This document shows positions 9,156-15,634 of a DNA stretch of 53,897 nt, in pieces. Positions within the stretch are counted from its first letter, which is position 1, and each line of letters starts with the position of its first letter. This DNA comes from Clostridiales bacterium (lineage in GTDB: Bacteria > Bacillota > Clostridia > Christensenellales > QAND01). The stretch is taken from contig SVGV01000002.1 in NCBI GenBank assembly GCA_015056185.1, forward strand, positions 1 through 53,897. Direction: 5' to 3'. The translations under genes and the position numbers were made by a program. Below the pieces are notes generated by a model, which searched no databases, was not told the DNA's origin, and saw only the letters and a list, made by a program, of their open reading frames with translations.

Positions 9156-9184
9156 TTGAGGGAATCGGTGTATGCCGCTATACT
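9156..9184 (+). promoter_or_regulatory. Promoter of the HTH-superoxide reductase fusion
   Basis: TTGAGG, a 17-base spacer and TATACT are well formed. The expected start near 9190 leaves only about a dozen bases of leader, essentially just the ribosome binding site GGAGGG. Confidence 0.65.
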
Positions 9185-9202
9185 TGCCATGGAGGGATGA
9201 AG

Positions 9203-9787
9203 ATGGACGCGACGATCATCGGCAACACCATAAAACTGCTTCGGGAAAGCCGCAGCCTTACCCAGGCCCAGCTGGGCGAAAGCATCGGCGTGGGGGATAA
9301 AGCGGTATCCAAGTGGGAAAACGGCAAGGGCCTGCCGGATATTACCTTGCTGCAGCCCCTAAGTAAGGCCCTTGGCGTATCGGTAGAAGAGCTCATCCGC
9401 GGGGAAGTGGTGTGGAACCGCAACCGCAGCGCCAATATGATGCGCAGCCGGTTTTATGTTTGCCCCCTTTGCGGCAATGTGATCCACTCCATGGGGGATG
9501 CCGCCATCAGCTGCTGTGGGATCACCCTGCCGCCCCTTACGGCCGAGCCTGCCGAAGAAGGGCATATGGCAAAGGTGGAACGGGTGGAGGATGAATGGTT
9601 CATCAGCCTTCAGCACCCTATGGAAAAGGAACATTACATCTCGTTTCTGGCGGTGCTGACTTACGACCGCCTGCAGATGGTAAAGCTTTACCCTGAGGGC
9701 AACGCAGAGGCAAGGTTTGCGCTGCGGGGCAGGGGGATGCTCTATTATCACTGCAACCGTCATGGGCTGTTTTCCGTGAGGATATAA
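9203..9787 (+). CDS. Helix-turn-helix regulator fused to a complete desulfoferrodoxin/superoxide reductase (HTH-Dx-SOR)
   Basis: Residues 1-66 form an XRE-type helix-turn-helix (SLTQAQLGESIGVGDKAVSK). Residues 83-194 are a two-iron desulfoferrodoxin. Centre I has its four cysteines as YVCPLCG and SCCG (C87, C90, C104, C105). Centre II keeps all five ligands: His121 in EGHMA, His138 and His144 in HPMEKEHY, Cys184 and His187 in CNRHG. In typical enzymes the residue before the first His is a lysine (EKH); here it is glycine. The protein probably senses or scavenges superoxide and controls target genes; fusions of this order have been recorded in superoxide reductase surveys, as I recall. The ATG at 9197 would touch GGAGGG, so I start at 9203. 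It is flanked by terminators and transcribed alone. Confidence 0.85.
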   Translation: MDATIIGNTIKLLRESRSLTQAQLGESIGVGDKAVSKWENGKGLPDITLLQPLSKALGVSVEELIRGEVVWNRNRSANMMRSRFYVCPLCGNVIHSMGDAAISCCGITLPPLTAEPAEEGHMAKVERVEDEWFISLQHPMEKEHYISFLAVLTYDRLQMVKLYPEGNAEARFALRGRGMLYYHCNRHGLFSVRI

Positions 9788-9790
9788 AAC

Positions 9791-9821
9791 AAAAGCCACG
9801 GCAATGCCGTGGCTTTTTGCG
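9791..9821. terminator. Bidirectional intrinsic terminator
   Basis: AAAAGCCACGGC-AAT-GCCGTGGCTTTT is a 12-base perfect stem with A and T tracts. It serves the HTH-SOR gene on the plus strand and the nuclease gene on the minus strand. Confidence 0.88.
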
Positions 9822-9827
9822 TGCACC

Positions 9828-10724
9828 TTACGGTTTGCAGGAGGTACAGGGGGTAAACCCTTGCTGGATGAGCAGGCTGCGGCTGCCGGTGAAATCCTGG
9901 CGGTTCTTTTTGTTCATATCCTTTGCGCCGGAGCAGCTGGGCAGGTGGAACTTTTTGGAACTGGTGTTCAGCACAAAGGTGCCTTCGTCATCGGCGTCGA
10001 TCTCCACCGCGCGGCTTTCGCCGGTGGCGTAGTCGATCTCCACCCCCGGCTGTACATTATAAATGTACACGTTAAAGCAGATGCCGTCGCCCTTGTCCTC
10101 TACAGAATAGGCTTCCATCTGGACGCCGCTGGCAACCAAGTCATCCCCGTTGTAGATGGGGGTCACCCGGTACAGCACGTGGCAATCCGTTTCCTTTACG
10201 TAGTCAGCCACCATGTTTTCAAAGGGGAGCATGCCCTCCACATTAAAATACCGGGTACCGGTGATCAAATTCTTTTCGTTGTCGTTTTCCCCCGTCAGCT
10301 GAAAGCCGATGAGGTGGCAGCGGTTATAAAGGTACCGTCCATCCACGAAATCATAGGGCACATTGACCCAGCCGGAAGGCTTTACATGGCTGATGCTTTC
10401 CCTGTCCTCCGTGGGCATCAGCTCCTGGCCCACGCAGGCCTCAGCCACACCGCAGCGGCCAAGCCGATCCAGTCTGCTGAAGGATTCATAGGCTTTTGTG
10501 GTATGGTCATCCTCCGTAAAACCCGGGATGTTGTTGTTGATGGTGCAATAGGCCTCACCGGAGTATTCCGGCACATCGGCAACGGATACGGCATTGGCGG
10601 CGCCGCCCTTGTTGAACATGCCGTCAAAGACGCCGGACTCCCACAAAAAGACCGCGAGGGCCAGGATCAGCACCAGTATGGTCACAAAGCTGGATTGTTT
10701 GCCTTTGGGTTTACGGTTGCTCAC
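9828..10724 (-). CDS. Membrane-anchored DNA/RNA non-specific endonuclease (EndA/DNA-entry nuclease type)
   Basis: The 298-residue protein starts with a basic tail and a single transmembrane helix (about residues 12-30), placing the rest outside the cell. The nuclease core carries YLYNRCHLIGFQL, a variant of the DRGH active-site motif, and NLITGTRYFNVEGMLPFE, the Asn/Glu metal-binding helix of the beta-beta-alpha-metal nucleases. The C-terminal 45 residues (KKFHLPSCSGAKDM ... PCTSCKP) form an Ada-like zinc-binding module often attached to such nucleases. The likely role is degrading or importing external DNA. The gene overlaps the upstream small gene by 14 bases, so the two are co-translated. 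No competence genes are visible nearby. Confidence 0.88.
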   Translation of the reverse strand: MSNRKPKGKQSSFVTILVLILALAVFLWESGVFDGMFNKGGAANAVSVADVPEYSGEAYCTINNNIPGFTEDDHTTKAYESFSRLDRLGRCGVAEACVGQELMPTEDRESISHVKPSGWVNVPYDFVDGRYLYNRCHLIGFQLTGENDNEKNLITGTRYFNVEGMLPFENMVADYVKETDCHVLYRVTPIYNGDDLVASGVQMEAYSVEDKGDGICFNVYIYNVQPGVEIDYATGESRAVEIDADDEGTFVLNTSSKKFHLPSCSGAKDMNKKNRQDFTGSRSLLIQQGFTPCTSCKP

Positions 10725-11106
10725 GGGTATAAACCTCCCTTGTGATGGTTTCGTGGGATGTGCCCTTAAAGTCCATCCCTTCTAAGTAGGTAAAGCCTTC
10801 TAAGGAAACGTCAAAGTATAGATCAGCGGGGTACCGGCGATTCCATCGGTACAGCACGATGGTATCCACCCCATCCATAAACGGGGCGGGGGAGCAGAAC
10901 TCTAAAAAAAGATGCTCGCAGCCATGGGCATCGGAAGATGGCACCACGCTTGTCTGTAAAAACAGCGCCTGAGAGCGTGCATCCATATAAAGGGGAGCAT
11001 CGCCGCAGCGTAGTGCGATATCCTCATACACTGCCCGGTCCCGGCTTTGCCTGCGGCCCATAAAGGCCATGCCCAGCTTATCATCCACGCATACGTACAG
11101 CGTCAT
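10711..11106 (-). CDS. Conserved hypothetical protein of 131 residues, coupled to the nuclease gene
   Basis: The protein begins MTLYVCVDDKLGMAFMGRRQ and has no signal or membrane segment, so it is probably cytosolic. A near-perfect AGGAGG precedes the ATG, and its end overlaps the nuclease start by 14 bases, so it is a real gene in the same operon. I have an impression of similar short proteins in other Clostridia, some labelled ribonuclease Z. However, no metallo-beta-lactamase motif (HxHxDH) is present, so that name is not supported. The N-terminal DDKxGMxFxGRRQSRDR-like stretch is the most distinctive part. No function is assigned. Confidence 0.7.
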   Translation of the reverse strand: MTLYVCVDDKLGMAFMGRRQSRDRAVYEDIALRCGDAPLYMDARSQALFLQTSVVPSSDAHGCEHLFLEFCSPAPFMDGVDTIVLYRWNRRYPADLYFDVSLEGFTYLEGMDFKGTSHETITREVYTREQP

Positions 11107-11220
11107 GGGCTCCTCCTAACAGGTATATTCCAACTACTTACATCTTAGTATACTATGCATCTTGTGTGAAGTCGAGCAGAAACCACAAGATGTTGATGCA
11201 CCATCGCACCCGATCGGCAA

Positions 11221-11258
11221 ATAAAAAAACACCGGCCCTAAAATGGGGTCAGTGTTTT
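11221..11258 (-). terminator. Intrinsic terminator of the HTH/membrane regulator
   Basis: AAAACACCGGCCC and GGGGTCAGTGTTTT form an imperfect stem followed, on the reverse strand, by a T-run. Confidence 0.65.
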
Positions 11259-11275
11259 GGGCGTAAGGTTTACCG

Positions 11276-11878
11276 TCAGATCACCTTTTTGCACCAGTGG
11301 CGCCTGCCGCATTTGGGGCACTTTAAGTAACGGGTGGTCCCCATATGCATGGCCCACAATGCTTCTGAATAGGTCGGTATGATCTCAATTCCACAGCGTT
11401 TGCACTTGTAAGCACCGATGCTCACCTCAAGCTTAAGGGCGTAAAAGCAGGGGATCAAAAACACCACCGTGATCAAAAGCACGGTTATGATTTGCAGCGT
11501 TCCCTCCGGCATCAAAAATGCCGCCAGGAAGATCCCTGAAAACATCGCAGTCATACTGATGCCCAAAATGACCCACATGGTGGTCAAAAGGGCCTTGTTT
11601 TTCTCCTCTAACGATTTGGACAGATCCAGCAAAAGCTGTTCGTTTTTCTGATTCCCGTTTTCCATGGCATGTTCCTCCCCACTTAATAATTCGTTTACAC
11701 TGATCTCAAGTATCACGCACAACTCAAGCATTAAGGATGTATCGGGCATGGATTTCCCTGTTTCCCATTTGGATACCGCCCGATCGGTGATGCCCAGTTT
11801 TTCTGCCAGCTGCATCTGAGTCAGATTCACTTTTTTTCTGCGCTCGGCTATAAATTTGCCGATCTTCGCTTGGTTCAT
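11276..11878 (-). CDS. XRE-family regulator with two membrane helices and a C-terminal zinc-ribbon-like region
   Basis: The 200-residue protein opens with a helix-turn-helix (LTQMQLAEKLGITDRAVSK, residues 20-38). After a short helical linker come two transmembrane segments (about residues 98-121 and 127-148). The tail has two CxxC pairs (YKCKRCG and LKCPKCGRRHWC) likely to hold zinc. Proteins of this plan are common in Clostridia as membrane-tethered regulators of unknown stimulus. The track start at 11929 is too early; AAAGGAGG lies six bases before the ATG at 11878. The -10 TATAAT on the reverse strand at 11992-11997, preceded by TGG, may be its promoter. No obvious target gene adjoins it. 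Confidence 0.82.
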   Translation of the reverse strand: MNQAKIGKFIAERRKKVNLTQMQLAEKLGITDRAVSKWETGKSMPDTSLMLELCVILEISVNELLSGEEHAMENGNQKNEQLLLDLSKSLEEKNKALLTTMWVILGISMTAMFSGIFLAAFLMPEGTLQIITVLLITVVFLIPCFYALKLEVSIGAYKCKRCGIEIIPTYSEALWAMHMGTTRYLKCPKCGRRHWCKKVI

Positions 11879-12119
11879 GGGCTGCCTCCTTTCGCTTAAA
11901 AGATAGTGTAAACAGGCCCAAAAGAACACGAACCGGTGGTTGAGTGAGGAGGGGATCCACCATCGATCGTTCGTTGGGCGGGCACTTTTCTATTATACCA
12001 CGGTGGTACTGCCGCCTTTGCGGGCCTGCTTACGAAGTGCTCAATTCTATGATGCACAAAACAAAGCCACTACCCGAAGGGGTAGTGGCTTCAATCTGAA
12101 TGATAAATTGGAATTTGGC
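11879..12119. other. Intergenic region
   Basis: It holds the leader and probable extended -10 (TGGTATAAT read on the reverse strand) of the HTH/membrane regulator. A strong hairpin terminator at 12054-12091 serves the broken lipoprotein gene. GGTGGTACTGCCG near 12003 resembles a T-box motif only superficially. Confidence 0.5.
12054..12091 (-). terminator. Intrinsic terminator downstream of the lipoprotein pseudogene
   Basis: AAGCCACTACCC-GAAG-GGGTAGTGGCTT is a 12-base perfect stem. On the reverse strand it is followed by TTTGTTTTG. Confidence 0.8.
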
Positions 12120-12539
12120 TTAATCGGTGATCAAATCATAATCGAAGAAATGATACTTTGCTTCTGCCCAACTCAATATATCAGAATATGAAACATTATC
12201 ATCTGCAATGTATGTTACACCATTGATAGAGATACATGCCTCTCCAAACAAAATAACAACCTCTTCTGTATTCTTTGAGTATTTATGTGGATTGAATATA
12301 ATTCGATACACCCAATCGCCAGTAAACTCTACTTCTGCTTACTTAAGCATCAAACCATCAAAGATATCTAATGAATCAATTTCACTCGTAATCAATTTAT
12401 ATCCGTTATCTTCATTGTATTCAAAAGTTGCAACAGCGCAATCTGATACAGTTTCTCTTTTCGTTTGATGATTGGATGTGCAAGCCGATAGAACGAAGGC
12501 ACAAGACAATACTAAAACGAATGTTATCAACTTTTTCAT
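12120..12539 (-). pseudogene. Lipoprotein gene split by an in-frame TAA stop
   Basis: The 5' part encodes a lipoprotein signal (MKKLITFVLVL ... LSAC) and a short extracellular segment ending ...IFDGLMLK. A TAA at 12339-12341 then interrupts it. The same frame continues for 72 codons without another stop (AEVEFTGDWVYRIIF ... FFDYDLITD) up to TAA at 12120 and a terminator. The track shows the halves as two ORFs (12339-12560 and 12120-12311), but they share one frame, so a single point mutation explains the break. AAGGAAG is spaced nine bases from the ATG at 12539. The region is visibly AT-rich compared with its neighbours. The family is unknown; it may be a small secreted protein acquired with the neighbouring GrpB gene. 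Confidence 0.75.
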
Positions 12540-12572
12540 GCAATCACACTTCCTTGTCAAATAGGGATTTGT

Positions 12573-13088
12573 TTATTTCAAACCGCATTCTTTGTACAGC
12601 TCTTCGATGCATGGCGATTTATACTCTATGTATCCGTCTATATCATTGGGGTATAATTCAGCGGCTTTTTCTTTTACCAGGCTATACTTTCTAACCGCTT
12701 CGGGATTGCTTCGAAGATAATCTCGAAAGGAAATATGACGACGCAATTCTTTCGAGTATTCCGGGCATACATACAGGTGATGCATTTGCAGATGCTCTTT
12801 TCCCAAATACCCAAAGGCCTCTCGATCCGGAATACCAAGGTCACCTTCGTGGATATAGCCGATCCCTTTCAAACCTTCAACCACCGCATGAAACGCTGTG
12901 TAATCCTTTATGATCACATCGATATCAATGCAAGGTTTGGCAGACATTCCTTCCACAGAGGTGCTTCCAACGTGTTCAATGCCGATGATCAAATCGCCGA
13001 CTGCCTCTTTGATCTCACCCTTTATTCTTTCAAATGCTGATGGCCACGCCATATCGTATGGTATGACTCGCACATTTTTCGTCCGCAT
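12573..13088 (-). CDS. GrpB-family protein (UPF0157, nucleotidyltransferase fold)
   Basis: The 171-residue protein has the GrpB hallmarks: VIPYDMAWPSAFERIKGEI, IEHVGSTSVEGMSAKPCIDIDVII and a C-terminal EAVRKYSLVKEKAAELYPNDI. The HVGSTSV...KPxIDIxV core resembles the catalytic strand of minimal nucleotidyltransferases, but the family's substrate is unknown. It is a cytosolic single-domain protein of normal length. The track begins with GTG at 13097, but AGGTGAG spacing favours the ATG at 13088. The gene is AT-rich and lies between a broken lipoprotein gene and a repeat array beside tRNA-Arg, which suggests acquisition by transfer. The promoter at 13122-13150 is embedded next to the last array unit. 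Confidence 0.88.
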   Translation of the reverse strand: MRTKNVRVIPYDMAWPSAFERIKGEIKEAVGDLIIGIEHVGSTSVEGMSAKPCIDIDVIIKDYTAFHAVVEGLKGIGYIHEGDLGIPDREAFGYLGKEHLQMHHLYVCPEYSKELRRHISFRDYLRSNPEAVRKYSLVKEKAAELYPNDIDGYIEYKSPCIEELYKECGLK

Positions 13089-13121
13089 ATAGCTCACCTA
13101 TAAATTCTTGTTTTCAAACTG

Positions 13122-13150
13122 ATTATTTCATAAATATAGCAGCTTTTCAA
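13122..13150 (-). promoter_or_regulatory. Promoter for the GrpB-family gene
   Basis: On the reverse strand TTGAAA and AATAAT are 17 bases apart, about 35 bases from the ATG. Confidence 0.5.
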
Positions 13151-13153
13151 TGA

Positions 13154-13262
13154 TGCCCGAAAGGATGGCCGCATAGCGGCAGTTAGCAGCTTGGCGCTGC
13201 CTGCGCTGCTGCACCCCACCTCGCTCGCTCTGCTCGCTGGGTTCTCATCTTTGTGATACATA
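13154..13262 (-). repeat. tRNA-Arg array module 4 (type A, truncated tail)
   Basis: Type A body with the tRNA tail shortened to ATCCTTTCGGGC. The GTACGCCA end and the following terminator are lost. It borders the GrpB gene promoter. Confidence 0.75.
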
Positions 13263-13426
13263 AAACAAAAACACCACCCGGGAAGGGTAGTGTTTTTGTT
13301 TGGCGTACCCGAAAGGATTCACGAGCGGCACTGGGGCAGTGCCGCCCCCAGTCCGGGGCACTCGTTAACCATCCACAGGATGGTTAACGCCCCTTCAGGT
13401 CGTGCCCTTCGAATCCTCTCGTTTAC
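13263..13426 (-). repeat. tRNA-Arg array module 3 (type B body) with terminator
   Basis: Starts with GAGAGGATTCGAAGGG, which contains the reverse complement of the tRNA T-loop region, and ends with the tail GAATCCTTTCGGGTACGCCA. Inside are a GGTTAACCATCC/GGATGGTTAAC hairpin and a GGCACTG/CAGTGCC hairpin. The terminator 13263-13300 is near-identical to that of module 1. Confidence 0.75.
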
Positions 13427-13578
13427 AAAATAAAACACCAAAACCTAAAAAGGTGTTGGTGTTTTATGGCGTACCCGAAAGGATAGCCGCATAGCGGCAG
13501 TTTGCAGCTTGGCGCTGCTTGTGCTGCTGCACCCCCCTCGCTCGCTCTGCTCGCTGGGTTCTCATCTTTGTGATACAT
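13427..13578 (-). repeat. tRNA-Arg array module 2 (type A) with terminator
   Basis: Type A body with a full tail ATCCTTTCGGGTACGCCA, followed by a terminator with AAAACACCAA/TTGGTGTTTT stem (13427-13466) unlike the others. Confidence 0.75.
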
Positions 13579-13732
13579 AAAACAAAAACACCACCCGGGA
13601 AGGGTAGTGTTTTTGTTTGGTGTACCCGAAAGGATGGCCGCATAGCGGCAGTTTGCAGCTTGGCGCTGCCTGCGCTGCTGCACCCCACCTCGCTCGCTCT
13701 GCTCGCTGAATTCTCATCTTTGTGATACACAG
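13579..13732 (-). repeat. tRNA-Arg array module 1 (type A) with terminator
   Basis: Type A body, tail ATCCTTTCGGGTACACCA (one change from the tRNA), then a terminator with AAACAAAAACAC stem at 13579-13617. Confidence 0.75.
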
Positions 13733-13769
13733 AAATAAAAAAGCCACACGGATGTGTGACTTTTTTATT
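13733..13769 (-). terminator. Terminator of tRNA-Arg
   Basis: AAATAAAAAAG(T)CACAC-ATCC-GTGTG(G)CTTTTTTATTT on the reverse strand. The one non-Watson-Crick pair is U-G on that strand but C-A on the other, which fits transcription with the tRNA. Confidence 0.85.
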
Positions 13770-13846
13770 TGGCGTACCCGAAAGGATTCGAACCTTCGGC
13801 CTTTAGAGTCGGAGTCTAACGCTCTATCCAGCTGAGCTACGGGTAC
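13770..13846 (-). tRNA. tRNA-Arg (anticodon CCG), CCA encoded
   Basis: A 77-base cloverleaf: acceptor GTACCCG/CGGGTAC, D-arm GCTC/GAGC, anticodon arm TTAGA-CTCCGAC-TCTAA giving anticodon CCG (codon CGG), and T-arm with TTCGAAT. CCA is encoded in the DNA. Its 3' end is the template for the repeat tails to its left. Confidence 0.95.
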
Positions 13847-13902
13847 ATACCGTTAGCTTTTAGATTATAGCACAAGAGGTTTTTAGGTTCAACCTTAAAA
13901 AT

Positions 13903-13924
13903 CAAAGGCCCCTAGGGGCCTTTG
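13903..13924 (-). terminator. Terminator of htrA
   Basis: CAAAGGCCCC-TAGGGGCCTTTG palindrome directly after the htrA stop codon. The tail is not strongly T-rich, so efficiency is uncertain. Confidence 0.55.
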
Positions 13925-15061
13925 TTATTCATACTCGATCTCGCTCATATCCCCAACCTCTACCGAGATCTCAAGTTCGTTGCTGCCCCGGCGGATGGTG
14001 AGCACCATCTGATCCCCGATGGATTTCTTATTCAGAGCAGCCATGTAATCCTCGCTGCTGGCGATGCCGACGCCATCCACCGCGATGATCACATCCAGCG
14101 CGCGGATGCCCGCCGCCCCGGCCGGGCCGTTTGCCACCACTTTATCCACGATGACCCCGCTTGCAGCACCATCGGAATACACCACGATGCCGATGCCGGG
14201 CCGGCTGACTTTGCCTTTCTGGATCAGCTCTTCTGCGATCATTTTGGCGTCATCCACCGGGATGGCAAAGCCGATGCCCTCTGCATAAACGGTATTGCCG
14301 TTTTGGTCATACCCGCTGATGCGGCTCTTTAAACTGTTGATGCCGATGAGCTGCCCCTTGGCGTTAAACAGACCGCCCCCGCTGTTGCCGGGGTTCATGG
14401 CGGCGTCCGTCTGGATGTAGCGGATGGAAGCGCCGTCGGTGGTGATGGTGCGGTTTAAAGCGCTGATGTACCCCACGGATTGGGAGTTGCCCACCGTGCT
14501 GCCAAAGGGATTGCCGATGGCTACGGCCAATTCACCGACCTTCAGTGTGGAGGAATCCCCCAGTTCTGCTGCCTTTAGCCCCTGTTTTTCCACCTTGATC
14601 ACCGCAAGGTCGCTGGATGCATCCGCTCCGATGGCCTTTGCCAGCAGTTTGGTGCCATCGTTTAAGGTGACGTAAATGCTGTTGGCATCTTCAATGACGT
14701 GGCAGTTGGTCAAAATGTATCCGTCGCTCTTTAAGATCACGCCGCTGCCCACATCGGTGATGTGCTCCTGCCCGGCGTACTTGCCAATGGTGGAAACGGT
14801 GGCGGATTCCACATACACCACGCTGTCCATGCACTTTTGCGCAACGGCAACGGCAGGGTTCTCGTACCCGCCAAGGTTAATGACGGTATCTCCGCTGCCC
14901 TGTACCGTGGTTTGGGTTTCCCCCTGGGGCATACTGCCCTTGAGTACCACGGGGATGATCAAACAGGCAATGAGTACCCCAACAAGGGCAGAGGCGATCG
15001 CGGTGGTAAATAAAGGCCAAAACATACTTTTGGGCCGTTTGTATCGGTTGTTGTCTTCCAT
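13925..15061 (-). CDS. htrA: HtrA/DegP-type membrane-anchored serine protease with PDZ domain
   Basis: The 378-residue protein has one N-terminal membrane helix (about 14-40), so the protease lies outside the membrane. The trypsin-like domain keeps the triad: His121 in LTNCHVIED, Asp151 in DASSDLAVIKV and Ser227 in MNPGNSGGGLFN. A PDZ domain follows (from about residue 280: GIGIVVYSDGAASGVIV, then GIRALDVIIAVDG). It should degrade or refold damaged exported proteins. The track start at 15151 is too early: AAAAGGAGCG precedes the ATG at 15061. It follows a UspA-like gene by 31 bases and a two-component system. HtrA genes are often controlled by such a system, so the cluster may act in envelope stress. 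Confidence 0.93.
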   Translation of the reverse strand: MEDNNRYKRPKSMFWPLFTTAIASALVGVLIACLIIPVVLKGSMPQGETQTTVQGSGDTVINLGGYENPAVAVAQKCMDSVVYVESATVSTIGKYAGQEHITDVGSGVILKSDGYILTNCHVIEDANSIYVTLNDGTKLLAKAIGADASSDLAVIKVEKQGLKAAELGDSSTLKVGELAVAIGNPFGSTVGNSQSVGYISALNRTITTDGASIRYIQTDAAMNPGNSGGGLFNAKGQLIGINSLKSRISGYDQNGNTVYAEGIGFAIPVDDAKMIAEELIQKGKVSRPGIGIVVYSDGAASGVIVDKVVANGPAGAAGIRALDVIIAVDGVGIASSEDYMAALNKKSIGDQMVLTIRRGSNELEISVEVGDMSEIEYE

Positions 15062-15092
15062 GGGACGCTCCTTTTTAGGCAAGAGCCTTAGT

Positions 15093-15512
15093 TTAAGCGC
15101 CTCTATTATAATCCAAACGGGCAGAAGTTGGGTAGTCAGTCTTGCTGCCATTTTTGTCGACTACATGGATGGATGCGCCGCACCCCTCCATCATGCCCTT
15201 AATAAAGCTGCTGTCCGCCGTACTTCCCTGGCCCAGCACCACATGGGCCGCATTGCGCTTATGGATAAAGCTCAGCGCGGTGGAAAGGACGTCGCAATGG
15301 TAAAACACCGTCATCTCCGCCCCGGCCTCCCGGGATGCGGAAAACAGATATTCCAGCGCTTCGCCGCAGCTGCGGGGGGCCACCTTTAAGGGCACCACAC
15401 TTAAAACATACAAGGGCAAGCTGTTTTCCACGGAAATACGACTTCCTTCGTGGATGAGCCGCACGCAGCTTTGCTGGTCGGTCACGCATACCACTACGGA
15501 TGGCTGATTCAT
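15093..15512 (-). CDS. UspA-like protein (resembles the Usp domain of KdpD-type sensors)
   Basis: The 139-residue protein has the alternating strand-helix pattern of universal stress proteins: VVVCVTDQQSCVRLIHEGSR at the start, an AGAEMTVFY strand, and HVVLGQGSTADSSFIKGMM. That last stretch resembles the phosphate-binding loop seen in Usp domains attached to KdpD. It is cytosolic and probably binds a nucleotide or dinucleotide. AGGAGG is eight bases before the ATG at 15512, so the longer GTG start in the track is not preferred. It lies between the histidine kinase and htrA on the same strand, so it may link signalling and protease expression. The function is inferred from fold only. Confidence 0.65.
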   Translation of the reverse strand: MNQPSVVVCVTDQQSCVRLIHEGSRISVENSLPLYVLSVVPLKVAPRSCGEALEYLFSASREAGAEMTVFYHCDVLSTALSFIHKRNAAHVVLGQGSTADSSFIKGMMEGCGASIHVVDKNGSKTDYPTSARLDYNRGA

Positions 15513-15570
15513 AAAAAACACCTCCTAATTAAGGGTACCCCATTTCAGAGGCAGCACCGTGAAGGAAAGC

Positions 15571-15634
15571 TGACGGATTTTTTAGGCCAAGGTGTATTGT
15601 ATGCCCATGGGGCAAAAGATGCAAAAATCCGTCA
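15571..15634. repeat. Perfect 12-base inverted repeat with a 40-base gap, spanning the kinase stop codon
   Basis: TGACGGATTTTT at 15571-15582 and AAAAATCCGTCA at 15623-15634. The right arm contains the stop codon of the histidine kinase gene. No T-run follows, so it is not an ordinary terminator. Confidence 0.55.

Larger units (their letters stand above)
13154..13732 (-). repeat. Array of four repeat modules carrying the 3' end of tRNA-Arg
   Basis: Read on the reverse strand, in the direction of the tRNA, four modules follow the tRNA and its terminator. Each ends with a copy of the tRNA tail (ATCCTTTCGGGTAC then G/A CCA), namely T-stem half, acceptor half and CCA. Modules 1-3 are followed by an intrinsic terminator hairpin; the fourth is cut short. 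Modules 1, 2 and 4 share a body (GATGAGAA, AGCGAGCAGAGCGAGCGAGG, a GCCGCTATGCGGC hairpin); module 3 has a different body. No protein is encoded. The spacing and sequence are not those of a CRISPR. The layout recalls the tyrT repeats of E. coli. Confidence 0.85.

Noticed and set aside
9804-10745. 313-codon plus-strand ORF opposite the nuclease gene
   Set aside because: Shadow of the nuclease, whose motifs, start signals and terminator are on the reverse strand.
10711-11106. Ribonuclease Z call for the 131-residue protein
   Set aside because: No HxHxDH metal motif and far too short for the family.
12000-12020. T-box motif GGTGGTACTGCCG
   Set aside because: No stem I or specifier region upstream, no antiterminator partner, and no suitable gene downstream on the plus strand.
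13154-13732. CRISPR array
   Set aside because: Units are of unequal length with bodies that are themselves repeated, there are no unique spacers and no cas genes; the units carry tRNA tails and terminators instead.
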